Positions 26,425-34,456 of a stretch of 64,000 nt of DNA are shown here, piece after piece; within the stretch, counting starts at the first letter, position 1, and the number at the start of each line of letters is the position of its first letter. Source of the DNA: Paenibacillus sp. YPG26. Its GTDB lineage: Bacteria; Bacillota; Bacilli; Paenibacillales; Paenibacillaceae. The stretch is from positions 1,696,001-1,760,000 of the forward strand of contig NZ_CP084530.1 of NCBI RefSeq assembly GCF_023704175.1. The letters are read 5' to 3'. The notes beneath the pieces are model-generated. The model did not search any database. It saw only the letters and a list, made by a program, of their open reading frames with translations, and was not told where the DNA came from. Both the position numbers and the translations under genes were made by a program.

Positions 26425-26541
26425 GTCGAAAAAGAAAAATTGACGTCAAGTATTGTAATAAATATTTTATTATAATATAGGCTTTAAAAAAAATAAAGAA
26501 AAATAATTTTCGACGAAGGGATTCAGATCTTTATGTCGAAT
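26424..26541 (+). promoter_or_regulatory. spo0A control region: 0A boxes, SigA- and SigH-like promoters
   Basis: TGTCGAA, the Spo0A recognition sequence, occurs at 26424-26430 and 26534-26540; a TTCGACGAA element at 26509-26517 reads as a near-match on either strand. TTGACG (26440-26445) with TATTTT 17 bases downstream is a SigA candidate. AGGGATT, 14 bases and GAAT (26538-26541) fits SigH spacing, and the last 0A box overlaps that -10. This matches the known Pv/Ps organisation of Bacillus spo0A. Confidence 0.6.
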
Positions 26542-26605
26542 CCATATATTAGGACATGAAAAGATAAGCGACACAAATACAGAATTTCTAAGGAGGACAT
26601 GGAAA

Positions 26606-27421
26606 TTGCAAAACATTGAGGTATTGTTGGCTGACGATAATCGGGAATTTACGAATTTACTGGCGGAGTACATTTCAGGACAGGAAGATATGACCATCTC
26701 GGGTATTGCATACAACGGAGAAGAAGCTCTTCAGATGATCGAGAACGGCTCCAAGATTCCTGATGTTCTGATTCTTGATATTATTATGCCTCATCTGGAC
26801 GGATTGGGCGTACTTGAACGCCTTCGTGATATGAATCTGTCTCCGCAGCCTAAGGTAATCATGCTAACGGCATTTGGACAAGAGAATATTACACAAAGAG
26901 CGGTGCAGCTCGGGGCTTCGTACTACATCCTCAAGCCTTTTGATATGGAAGTGCTTGCTCAACGAATTCGTCAGCTGGTCGGGATTCCATCGCAAAGTCT
27001 AGGCAGTCAAAGTTCAACTTCATCGTCCTCCTTGTTCAAATCCAATGTGGTTCCTATGGCTAAAGGGAAGAACCTGGATGCGAATATTACCTCGATCATA
27101 CATGAAATTGGCGTACCTGCGCATATTAAAGGATATCAGTATTTGCGTGAAGCCATCACTATGGTGTACAACAATATAGAAATCTTGGGAGCAATCACCA
27201 AGACCCTGTATCCGGCTATTGCGGAGAAATTTAAGACAACCCCTTCACGGGTGGAGCGCGCAATCCGCCATGCTATTGAAGTAGCCTGGACCCGCGGGAA
27301 CATTGATTCCATCAGTCACCTGTTCGGTTATACCATCAACATCAGCAAATCAAAGCCGACCAACAGTGAATTCATCGCCATGGTGGCAGATAAGCTGAGA
27401 ATTGAGCATAAGGTTAGCTGA
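26606..27421 (+). CDS. spo0A: Sporulation master regulator Spo0A
   Basis: A 271-residue response regulator; its phosphorylated form activates sporulation genes and represses abrB. The receiver domain (1-125) has the acidic pocket DD at 10-11, the phosphoacceptor Asp58 in [12 protein letters not shown], Thr in MLTAFG and Lys in ILKPFD. The C-terminal DNA-binding domain has the family helix region [17 protein letters not shown]. It starts at TTG 26606, 9 bases after a perfect AAGGAGG. It lies directly after spoIVB, as in all Bacillales. Confidence 0.98.
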   Translation: MQNIEVLLADDNREFTNLLAEYISGQEDMTISGIAYNGEEALQMIENGSKIPDVLILDIIMPHLDGLGVLERLRDMNLSPQPKVIMLTAFGQENITQRAVQLGASYYILKPFDMEVLAQRIRQLVGIPSQSLGSQSSTSSSSLFKSNVVPMAKGKNLDANITSIIHEIGVPAHIKGYQYLREAITMVYNNIEILGAITKTLYPAIAEKFKTTPSRVERAIRHAIEVAWTRGNIDSISHLFGYTINISKSKPTNSEFIAMVADKLRIEHKVS

Positions 27422-27481
27422 AAGGGTAAGGGGCTGTGAGTACAATAATATACAGAAGCTCATGCAGCATCTGTAGAAGCT

Positions 27482-27536
27482 AAAGTCATTTCTGAAGGGA
27501 AGCAGCATGCTAACCTTGGAAGTGGCTTTGTTTTTT
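27482..27536 (+). terminator. Probable terminator after spo0A
   Basis: An 11-bp stem with two G-U pairs (27482-27492 with 27519-27529), a long loop that contains AGCATGCT, and six T after it. Confidence 0.6.
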
Positions 27537-27674
27537 ATAGAAAATTCCTATAATCGGTACAAAAAAGTTGATTACCTGCACATACCTAATCATGGTAAAG
27601 TAATATTATCCCATGTTAACGGGTAGGTTTTATTGGAGATTATGATCACTTCACTGTTAAGGAGGAGGATGGAT

Positions 27675-28205
27675 ATGAGCAGCAGGCAAGAAAGATTAAT
27701 AATCCGTGATGCTGTGCCTGAGGATCGGGCATCGATCGAGAAATTGATGGTAGAAGCTTACGGACAATATGAGCAGAGCATGCCGGAGGAACGGTGGAAG
27801 CCATATATCAAGTCAATTCGTGAATCTGTCTATACAGAAGGCCCGGCAGCGCGCATTGTAGCCGAGCTAAATGGGGAAATTGTGGGCAGTCTGCTTGTTT
27901 TCTTGTCCTCGGAAGCGGCGTATGGCCGTCCTGATCTCAAGATAGAATCTCCGATCATTCGTCTGCTCGCAACTTCTCCGAAGGCAAGGGGGAGAGGGAT
28001 TGCCACCCAATTGATTAGTGAGACTGTACGCAGAGCTAAGCTGTGGGGCGCTGATACAATTCATCTGCATACGTCTGATGTCATGGCTCCCGCCATAAGA
28101 TTATATGAGTTTCTAGGCTTTGAGCGTGCCAGGGAGAAGGAAATGCAGAATGGAGACATACTTGTGAAGTGCTATCGGCTTCAGCTGCAGCCTATTGAAG
28201 CTTAA
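27675..28205 (+). CDS. GNAT family N-acetyltransferase
   Basis: A 176-residue acetyl-CoA-dependent acetyltransferase. The acetyl-CoA motif is LATSPKARGRGIATQLI (about 105-120), preceded by the beta strand IVAELNGEIVGSLLVF and followed by the C-terminal LYEFLGFERAREKEM. The substrate cannot be told. AAGGAGGAGG (27659-27668) favours ATG 27675; ATG 27669 is possible. It is monocistronic, with its own terminator, in the accessory-looking stretch after spo0A. Confidence 0.88.
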   Translation: MSSRQERLIIRDAVPEDRASIEKLMVEAYGQYEQSMPEERWKPYIKSIRESVYTEGPAARIVAELNGEIVGSLLVFLSSEAAYGRPDLKIESPIIRLLATSPKARGRGIATQLISETVRRAKLWGADTIHLHTSDVMAPAIRLYEFLGFERAREKEMQNGDILVKCYRLQLQPIEA

Positions 28206-28289
28206 GAGGAGTGGGTTGTTACCCATTCCATCTAGCTTAGTCTTTGGACACTTATGTATAGGGGTGCACAGGTGTGGATATATGGATAT

Positions 28290-28326
28290 ACAAAAGGAGC
28301 CTCTGACAATCAGAAGCTCCTTTTGT
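28290..28326. terminator. Bidirectional terminator between acetyltransferase and beta-glucosidase
   Basis: ACAAAAGGAGC (28290-28300) is perfectly complementary to 28316-28326, with inner pairing TCTG/CAGA. The A/T-rich stem ends can serve both converging genes. Confidence 0.8.
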
Positions 28327-28353
28327 GCAGGTATTTACATTTAAGGTCTATTA

Positions 28354-29700
28354 CTATACTTCGAATCCATGGGAAGCAATCACGTTCTGGTACCAATAAT
28401 AGCTGTCTTTCGGCGTCCGTGTATAGGTCTTGAAGTCGACATGCACGATGCCGAATGGCTTGGTGTAGCCGAATGCCCATTCGAAGTTATCCATAAGGGA
28501 CCACAGCATGTATCCTTTAACGTTGATTCCTGATTCAATGGCTCGTGAGAGCTGGAAAAGATGCTTTTGCAGGTAAGCGATACGCTTTGGATCATGCTGC
28601 TTGCCGTCTTCACTTGCTTCAGACTCGTAATAAGCGCCATTCTCAGTGATATAGATCGGAATAGAGCCGTATTCACGGTCTACCCATTGAAGAACATTCA
28701 AGAAGCCCTGAGGGTAGATGTTCCAATCGAAATCGGTTGTATCGAACCCGCCGGATACCGGCTCGAATTCCAGAATTCCTGCTTCAGGATCATGCCTGCC
28801 GACACCACCGGTATAATAGTTAATCCCAATGAAATCAATGGGCTGGCTAATGATCTCCAAATCTCCAGGCAGAACCGGAGGTTCATATCCTTTGGATTTG
28901 TACCAGTTCAGAGCTCTTTGTGGGTAGATTCCCTTGAATACCGGATCGAAGAACCAGTTATTGAAGTACTCAAGACGGCGCTCTGCGGCTTCAACATCCT
29001 GTTCTTGCTGGCTGAAGGGCTCAAACCATTCCGTGTTCGGAGCAAAACCAATCTCTCCTTTAATGCCTAATTGTCTAAAGGACTTCACGGTCTCCCCATG
29101 GGCAACGAGGATATGATGGGCGACGTTCAGAGCAAGCTGGAAATCTTTGTTCCCGGGGGCATGGTCGCCTAACTCATTGGAGAGGAAGGAGATGCACCAA
29201 GGCTCGTTAAATGTGATCCATTTGCTAATCTTGCCCTCAAAGGACTTGAACATCGTCTCCGCATAACGGACAAATGCGTTAATTGTATCACGGGAATCCC
29301 ATCCACCGCGCTCTTGAAGAGCTTGGGGAAGATCCCAGTGATACAGAGTGCACATAGGCTCGATGCCATTGGCCAGTAATTCATCGACTAGCCGATGGTA
29401 ATAGTCAAGTCCCGCTTGGTTGACTTCTCCATCCCCTTGCGGGAAGATCCGCGGCCAAGCCACGGAGAATCGGTAGGCTTTGGCTCCCAGCTCTTTAAGC
29501 AAGGCCACGTCTTCGTTGTAGCGGTGGTAACTGTCGCAGGCCCCATCGCCCGTGTCCCCGTTAAGTACTTTGCCCGGTGTCCGTGAGAATACATCCCAGA
29601 TCGATTCTCCCCGGCCATCCTCTCCAATAGCTCCCTCTATTTGGTAGGATGATGTAGCAGATCCCCAGATGAAATCCTGTGGAAAGTGTATTTTTGCCAT
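28354..29700 (-). CDS. Glycoside hydrolase family 1 beta-glucosidase
   Basis: A 448-residue retaining beta-glycosidase of family GH1. The acid/base Glu lies in TFNEPW (about 165) and the nucleophile in IYITENGAYYE (about 350). The N-terminal FPQDFIWGSATSSYQIEGA and C-terminal YMLWSLMDNFEWAFGY are also canonical. There is no signal peptide, so it acts on imported beta-glucosides. No PTS genes or 6-phospho-specific features are evident, so a plain beta-glucosidase is favoured. It is a single gene with a LacI-type operator upstream. Confidence 0.93.
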   Translation of the reverse strand: MAKIHFPQDFIWGSATSSYQIEGAIGEDGRGESIWDVFSRTPGKVLNGDTGDGACDSYHRYNEDVALLKELGAKAYRFSVAWPRIFPQGDGEVNQAGLDYYHRLVDELLANGIEPMCTLYHWDLPQALQERGGWDSRDTINAFVRYAETMFKSFEGKISKWITFNEPWCISFLSNELGDHAPGNKDFQLALNVAHHILVAHGETVKSFRQLGIKGEIGFAPNTEWFEPFSQQEQDVEAAERRLEYFNNWFFDPVFKGIYPQRALNWYKSKGYEPPVLPGDLEIISQPIDFIGINYYTGGVGRHDPEAGILEFEPVSGGFDTTDFDWNIYPQGFLNVLQWVDREYGSIPIYITENGAYYESEASEDGKQHDPKRIAYLQKHLFQLSRAIESGINVKGYMLWSLMDNFEWAFGYTKPFGIVHVDFKTYTRTPKDSYYWYQNVIASHGFEV

Positions 29701-29744
29701 ATCGAACGCCCCTTTTCATTTCATAAAAGTAGTTATACCAGGTT

Positions 29745-29762
29745 TTCGAAACCGGTTTCGAA
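29745..29762. promoter_or_regulatory. LacI-family operator upstream of beta-glucosidase
   Basis: TTCGAAACCGGTTTCGAA is a perfect 18-base palindrome with the central GAAACCGGTTTC typical of LacI/GalR operators. It lies 45 bases upstream of the gene, between a TATAAT (minus strand, about 29775) and the coding start, a position suited to repression. The regulator is not encoded in this window. Confidence 0.7.
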
Positions 29763-29965
29763 ACTATGAACCAATTATAATACATAACTATATAAATTCA
29801 TACGGTCTTCTAATTAAATTCACAATTTATTAATTTGAGGCGAGTGTCATCTGGAATTGTAGGTGAACAGTAACTTTTTGATCTGAAAAGCGTCAATATT
29901 GAAGTGATTTTACATTAAAATGTTGCTAATCTTATTGCTGGAAGCAGGAAGGGAGCATTTATACA

Positions 29966-30340
29966 ATGGCTTATCAGGTTACTTACAAAGACAAGGATAA
30001 TAATAGTGATCATAAGAAGACATTCACGAGCTTCGCTGCCGCGGAGCAGGAGGCTAAGGAGCTTGATGCAGACGGTCATTCGGATGTAGTTCTGGAATCC
30101 CCCCGTCGGAAGGCGGGTCTGCCCAACCTCGTTGGTATTATGCTCAAAAGTCTTGGTGTGCTGATACTAGTAGGAGGAGTTCTGGTGGGTATGTTCACAG
30201 GCCGGGATTCAGCAAATGGCTTCGATCTTATCATCGCTATGGAGTGGTGGGTACTTGCTGTGATGAGCGCTGCTTTTTTCTATGGAATGGGTGAGGTCGT
30301 CAATCTTCTTGACAGACTTGTTAAGAAATTGAATACTTAA
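29966..30340 (+). CDS. Uncharacterised two-helix membrane protein
   Basis: A 124-residue protein I do not recognise. A polar N-terminal domain (1-50; Lys/Asp-rich, containing TFTSFAAAEQEAKELDADGHSDVVLE) precedes two membrane helices (about 55-76 and 86-105). The C-terminus is a short basic amphipathic segment. A GAAGGGAGC site precedes the ATG. It is followed by two other uncharacterised genes on the same strand (33- and 25-base gaps), suggesting a small operon. Confidence 0.75.
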   Translation: MAYQVTYKDKDNNSDHKKTFTSFAAAEQEAKELDADGHSDVVLESPRRKAGLPNLVGIMLKSLGVLILVGGVLVGMFTGRDSANGFDLIIAMEWWVLAVMSAAFFYGMGEVVNLLDRLVKKLNT

Positions 30341-30373
30341 ATCAGCAGACCATTCAGACTGTGGGGGACATAT

Positions 30374-30556
30374 ATGGAGAACACCGACCTTTATCTATCT
30401 GATCTGGATAGAAGAGTAAGTGACGAGATTGCTGAGCTTCAGGCTCAAATTGAACACTTGAAAGCCGAGAATGCCCGGCTGCGCACAGCGTTGCTCAAAG
30501 CTTCAGCCAGCCCATCCAAGATGTCGAGCAAGCTTAGGGATGCGCTGTATGAATAA
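30374..30556 (+). CDS. Small coiled-coil protein
   Basis: A 60-residue protein whose middle (about 15-45) is a leucine-zipper-like coiled coil with heptad leucines (EIAELQAQIEHLKAENARLR). No other motif is seen. It starts at ATG 30374 after GGGGGA. The C-terminus MSSKLRDALYE is basic. Function unknown; it could dimerise or bind a partner. Probably co-transcribed with its neighbours. Confidence 0.65.
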   Translation: MENTDLYLSDLDRRVSDEIAELQAQIEHLKAENARLRTALLKASASPSKMSSKLRDALYE

Positions 30557-30581
30557 ATAATCATGATGAGGTGAGCTTGAG

Positions 30582-31304
30582 ATGAGCAGAGATGAGATGA
30601 GCAGAGACAGTAAGAAAATGAAATTGGATTTGGAACGTATTGTATTCATAGGCCGGACGTATTCAGAGTACCTGGCGATGTTCGATCTGGATGAATCGGA
30701 GCTTGCGGGACGCGTTATCTTGGACTGCCCTGCAGGAGCATGCTCGTTGACAGCTGAAGGCAGCAGCCGGGAATACAACATCTCTGCCGCGGATATTGCT
30801 TATCAGTTCGGGCCCGATGAGCTTGAATCCAAGGGTATTCAGGATCTGGTCCACGCGAGGGAACGTCTGGAAGAGGCTCGTAATGAGTATGTATGGGATT
30901 ATTATGGCAGTGTTGAAGGTCATCACAAGTATAGAGAAAAAGCGCTCGCACTCAGTTCTGAGCACCGGAGACAATGTCCGGAGAAGTATATATACGCTGA
31001 ATTTCCCAAGCTTCCTTTTGCGGATGAATCTTTTGATCTTACCTTATCAGCCCATTTTCTATTCATGTATGCAGACCGGCTGAGCGGGCAATTTCATGAG
31101 GAATCCCTGCTGGAGCTTATGAGAATTACACGGGAAGAGATACGAATCTTCCCCCTGGTAGATCTGAGCAGCAACCGGTACGAAGAGCTGGATTCATTAA
31201 TCCAGCTCGCTGCATCCAAAGGCTGGTTGGCAGAAGAAATGAGGACGGAGTATCGTTTTCAGAGGAATGCCGACAGTTATCTCAAGCTTACTAGGCAAAT
31301 ATAG
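30582..31304 (+). CDS. SAM-dependent methyltransferase-like protein
   Basis: A 240-residue protein with a class I methyltransferase outline. A divergent glycine motif, VILDCPAGACSLT (about 45-57), is followed by the acidic SADIAYQF strand. LPFADESFDLTLSAHFLFMY (about 145-164) matches the motif IV/post-IV region. The substrate is unknown. The 5' end contains a 15-base tandem repeat giving MSRDE-MSRDS, so ATG 30582 or 30597 could be used. A strong terminator follows. Confidence 0.75.
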   Translation: MSRDEMSRDSKKMKLDLERIVFIGRTYSEYLAMFDLDESELAGRVILDCPAGACSLTAEGSSREYNISAADIAYQFGPDELESKGIQDLVHARERLEEARNEYVWDYYGSVEGHHKYREKALALSSEHRRQCPEKYIYAEFPKLPFADESFDLTLSAHFLFMYADRLSGQFHEESLLELMRITREEIRIFPLVDLSSNRYEELDSLIQLAASKGWLAEEMRTEYRFQRNADSYLKLTRQI

Positions 31305-31311
31305 AACAAAT

Positions 31312-31360
31312 AATAAGCCTCCGGAGTTCGTTATTCATCCGGGGGCTTATTGTTTGTTGT
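31312..31360. terminator. Terminator, convergent genes
   Basis: AATAAGCCTCCGGA (31312-31325) pairs with the stretch 31338-31351; T-rich sequence follows on the plus strand and A-rich sequence precedes it, so it can serve the converging DUF2627 gene too. Confidence 0.85.
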
Positions 31361-31371
31361 GTAATTCTCTG

Positions 31372-31692
31372 TTATGAAGACCGGTTCACAGATTGCTCGT
31401 TAGGCCGATTCTTGTTCTTCGTCTCCTGGAAGCGAGGGCCAATATAACCGCGCTTGCGGTCGCGAAAGAAGATCCAGCCCCCAAGGAAGGAGATTCCCGC
31501 CAGGAACATAATGAGCCCTCCTGTGAAGCTCAGCCAGTCAAACGGAATATGTGTAAGCGAATCGTCGCCATGCATGTAGAGGTATTTGAATAGGGCATCT
31601 TTCATATAGAGAAATCCAGTCATAGCTATGATTCCGGGAATAACAAGAATGAGGACCGCAATAAAACGGGCGGTGAGGGTTCGCATTGTCAT
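31372..31692 (-). CDS. DUF2627 family membrane protein (YqzF-like)
   Basis: A 106-residue protein with two membrane helices (about 8-28 and 52-75) and a polar, basic tail. It matches the DUF2627 family represented by Bacillus YqzF, which also sits near the bkd operon. It is longer than YqzF at the C-terminus. AGGAGA lies 8 bases before the ATG on the minus strand. Role unknown. Confidence 0.8.
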   Translation of the reverse strand: MTMRTLTARFIAVLILVIPGIIAMTGFLYMKDALFKYLYMHGDDSLTHIPFDWLSFTGGLIMFLAGISFLGGWIFFRDRKRGYIGPRFQETKNKNRPNEQSVNRSS

Positions 31693-31762
31693 GAGTAGTA
31701 TCTCCTGTACGTTCTGATTTGATCATAATTTAGAGGCTGAGTAGTTTAACACAATCATTTTA

Positions 31763-31780
31763 ATCATAACGCTTTCACAC
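31763..31780. promoter_or_regulatory. Candidate cre (CcpA) site upstream of the bkd operon
   Basis: On the minus strand it reads TGTGAAAGCGTTATGAT, matching the cre consensus WTGNAANCGNWNNCW except at the C near the end. It lies about 110 bases upstream of lpdA. Carbon catabolite control of branched-chain catabolism is plausible but inferred. Confidence 0.4.
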
Positions 31781-31886
31781 CGGTCTGTCTATTTGAAAGC
31801 TTGAGGAAATGGCCTTCATTCCATATCAGAAGAAAACAAGGTACAATAATAACCAAATAACTATGATTATCTAGTGGAGGTCTCAA

Positions 31887-33305
31887 ATGACGATTACGTG
31901 CGATGTAGCTATATTGGGAGGCGGAACAGGCGGATATGTTGCCGCGATCCGGGCGGCACAGCTTGGCAAGGAAGTGATCATCATTGAACAGGACAAGCTT
32001 GGGGGAACCTGTCTTCACCGCGGATGTATCCCGAGCAAAAGTCTGCTGCGCAGTGCGGAGCTTTATGCTCAAATGAAGGATAGTGAAAGCTATGGAATCG
32101 AAACCAGTGGGGTGGCGCTCGTATTCCCGAAAGTTCAGCAGCGCAAACAAGGGATTGTTGATCAGCTGCATAGCGGCGTTAAATATTTGATGCGCAAAAA
32201 TAACATTAAAGTCATTCAAGGTACAGGCCGGGTTATCGGGCCATCCATCTTCTCCCCGAAGAGCGGGGCGGTTGCCGTTGAGCTGGCGGATGGGGAGATG
32301 GAGACCATTGTCCCAAGCCATTTGATCATTGCCACCGGCTCAAGGCCTCGTCACCTGCCGGGTCTTGAACCGGATGACGGGTACATACTCAGCAGTGACG
32401 AGGCGCTCACACTTGAGGAATTGCCAGATTCCATACTCATTGTAGGAGGCGGAGTTATCGGGGTGGAGTGGGCTTCGCTGCTTAACGACTTCGGAGTGGA
32501 GGTTACCGTCATTGAAGCGGCTGATCAGCTGCTCCCTTCCGAGGATGCGGATATCGCTGCTGAATTGCAGAAGCTTCTGGTTAAGCGGGGCGTCAAGGTG
32601 CTTACAGGAACCTCAATCATTCCAGATTCTGTCCAGAAAGGAAACGGAGTTACGATCTCTGCCCAGCAGGGAGATGAGTCGATTCAGCTTCAGGCAGACA
32701 AGCTTCTCCTCTCAATCGGCCGACAAGCCAATGTGGAGAATATTGGCCTGGAGAATACGGATGTTGGCCTTCAGAATGGGTTCATTCGGGTAAATGACCA
32801 TTTCCAGACCACAGAGCCGCATATTTACGCGATTGGTGATTGTATCGGCGGATTGCAGCTGGCCCATGCGGCCAGTCACGAAGGCATCGCTGCAGTGCAG
32901 CACTTAGCGGGTGAACCAACACATGGCTACAATCCGCTACACATCCCGAGATGTGTATATACACGTCCCGAGGTGGCTGCTGTCGGCCTCACGGAGAAGG
33001 AAGCTGCTGCAAAGGGGTATAATATAAAGACGGGGAGATTCCCATTCCAGGCTATTGGCAAAGCGCTCGTCTATGGAGATAAAGATGGTTTTGTGAAGAT
33101 TATAGCCAACGCGGACACCAATGACATTCTGGGTGTGCATATGATTGGTGCTCATGTGACTGATTTGATCGGGGAAGCGGCTCTTGCACAGGTACTGGAT
33201 GCCACGCCTTGGGAGATTGGCCAGGTTGTTCACGCTCATCCGACGCTAGCTGAGATTATAGGCGAAGCTGCGCTGGCTCTAGATGGACAAGCCATTGGGA
33301 TATAA
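31887..33305 (+). CDS. lpdV: Dihydrolipoyl dehydrogenase (E3) of the bkd complex
   Basis: A 472-residue FAD flavoprotein that reoxidises the dihydrolipoyl groups of E2. It has the FAD fold LGGGTGGYVAAIRAAQLG at the N-terminus, redox pair GGTCLHRGCIPSKSLL (about 40-55), NAD fold VGGGVIGVEWASLLNDFG (about 180) and the C-terminal His/Glu dyad HAHPTLAEI. It is the first gene of an E3-E1alpha-E1beta-E2 cluster in the same order as Bacillus bkd, so it is likely dedicated to that complex. Confidence 0.94.
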   Translation: MTITCDVAILGGGTGGYVAAIRAAQLGKEVIIIEQDKLGGTCLHRGCIPSKSLLRSAELYAQMKDSESYGIETSGVALVFPKVQQRKQGIVDQLHSGVKYLMRKNNIKVIQGTGRVIGPSIFSPKSGAVAVELADGEMETIVPSHLIIATGSRPRHLPGLEPDDGYILSSDEALTLEELPDSILIVGGGVIGVEWASLLNDFGVEVTVIEAADQLLPSEDADIAAELQKLLVKRGVKVLTGTSIIPDSVQKGNGVTISAQQGDESIQLQADKLLLSIGRQANVENIGLENTDVGLQNGFIRVNDHFQTTEPHIYAIGDCIGGLQLAHAASHEGIAAVQHLAGEPTHGYNPLHIPRCVYTRPEVAAVGLTEKEAAAKGYNIKTGRFPFQAIGKALVYGDKDGFVKIIANADTNDILGVHMIGAHVTDLIGEAALAQVLDATPWEIGQVVHAHPTLAEIIGEAALALDGQAIGI

Positions 33306-33427
33306 CGTTTGGCAAAAGATTTTCTTTTTGCTCGGATACCGCTTATAATAGAGTTATCCCTAGTCTTAGTACCAGGTTATAAGAGGAGACTACTAACCTA
33401 GTCTCAATTTGAAGGAGGTAACTCCCT

Positions 33428-34456
33428 ATGAATGCGAAATCTTCTGTGAAAACACAAACCAGACACGAGCAGCTTGGACTATCTAACGCTGAAGTGATCG
33501 ACATGTACAGATATATGCTGCTTGCGCGTAAATACGATGAACGCAGCCTGCTTCTTCAGCGTGCAGGCAAAATCAATTTCCACGTCTCCGGTATAGGCCA
33601 AGAAGCAGCGCAGGTGGGCGCGGCTTTTGCTCTGGATCGGGAACGGGATTATTTCCTGCCGTATTACCGTGACTACGGATTTGTTCTGGCCGCTGGCATG
33701 AGCCTCAGAGAGCTTATGCTGTCTGTGTTCGCCAAAGCTGAAGATCCGAACAGCGGGGGGCGTCAAATGCCAGGACACTTCGGCAGCAAGCGTCTTCGCA
33801 TCGTGACAGGATCAAGTCCGGTAACCACTCAGGTGCCGCACGCTGTCGGGATTGCCCTCGCAGCCAAAATGCAAAAGAAAGATATCGTATCCTTTGTCAC
33901 CTTTGGGGAAGGTTCAAGCAACCAGGGGGACTTCCATGAAGGCTGCAACTTCGCAGGTGTTCAGAAGCTGCCTGTGATTATAATGTGTGAGAACAACCAA
34001 TATGCGATTTCAGTGCCGATCCAGAAGCAGCTCGCTGGCAAAGTCAGTGACCGGGCGCTCGGATATGGCTTCCCGGGTGTGCGGGTGGATGGAAATGATG
34101 CTCTGGAAGTGTACCGCGTTGTGAAGGAAGCACGGGAGCGTGCTGTTCGCGGCGAGGGTCCAACTCTGATTGAAGCTATGATGTACCGTCTCTCCCCGCA
34201 CTCTACTTCAGATAACGATCTCGCTTACCGTACGAAGGAAGAGGTTGACGAGAACTGGAAGAAGGACGGACTTCCGAAGATGAAGCAGTATTTGATCGAG
34301 TGTGGAATTTGGAGTGAAGAGCAGGATGCGGCTCTCTCCGCGGAGATTGCCCAGCAGCTCAAGGAAGCGATTGATTCGGCTGATAAGGCCCCGTTCCCAA
34401 AACCGGAGGATACGCTGCTCCATGTGTATGCCGACAATGAAGGAGATGTTCGCTAA
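33428..34456 (+). CDS. bkdAA: Branched-chain 2-oxoacid dehydrogenase E1 alpha
   Basis: A 342-residue TPP-dependent decarboxylase subunit. The TPP/Mg motif is FGEGSSNQGDFHEGCNFAGVQKLPVIIMCENNQYAIS (about 160-200) and the phosphorylation-loop-like region is MMYRLSPHSTSDN. AAGGAGG precedes the ATG. The stop TAA shares its last A with the ATG of the beta gene, indicating translational coupling. Pyruvate dehydrogenase is the alternative; cluster order and E2 sequence favour branched-chain substrates for anteiso/iso fatty acid primers. Confidence 0.92.
   Translation: MNAKSSVKTQTRHEQLGLSNAEVIDMYRYMLLARKYDERSLLLQRAGKINFHVSGIGQEAAQVGAAFALDRERDYFLPYYRDYGFVLAAGMSLRELMLSVFAKAEDPNSGGRQMPGHFGSKRLRIVTGSSPVTTQVPHAVGIALAAKMQKKDIVSFVTFGEGSSNQGDFHEGCNFAGVQKLPVIIMCENNQYAISVPIQKQLAGKVSDRALGYGFPGVRVDGNDALEVYRVVKEARERAVRGEGPTLIEAMMYRLSPHSTSDNDLAYRTKEEVDENWKKDGLPKMKQYLIECGIWSEEQDAALSAEIAQQLKEAIDSADKAPFPKPEDTLLHVYADNEGDVR

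Noticed and set aside
31820..31850. CodY box upstream of lpdV
   Set aside because: The best alignment to AATTTTCWGAAAATT has about seven mismatches.
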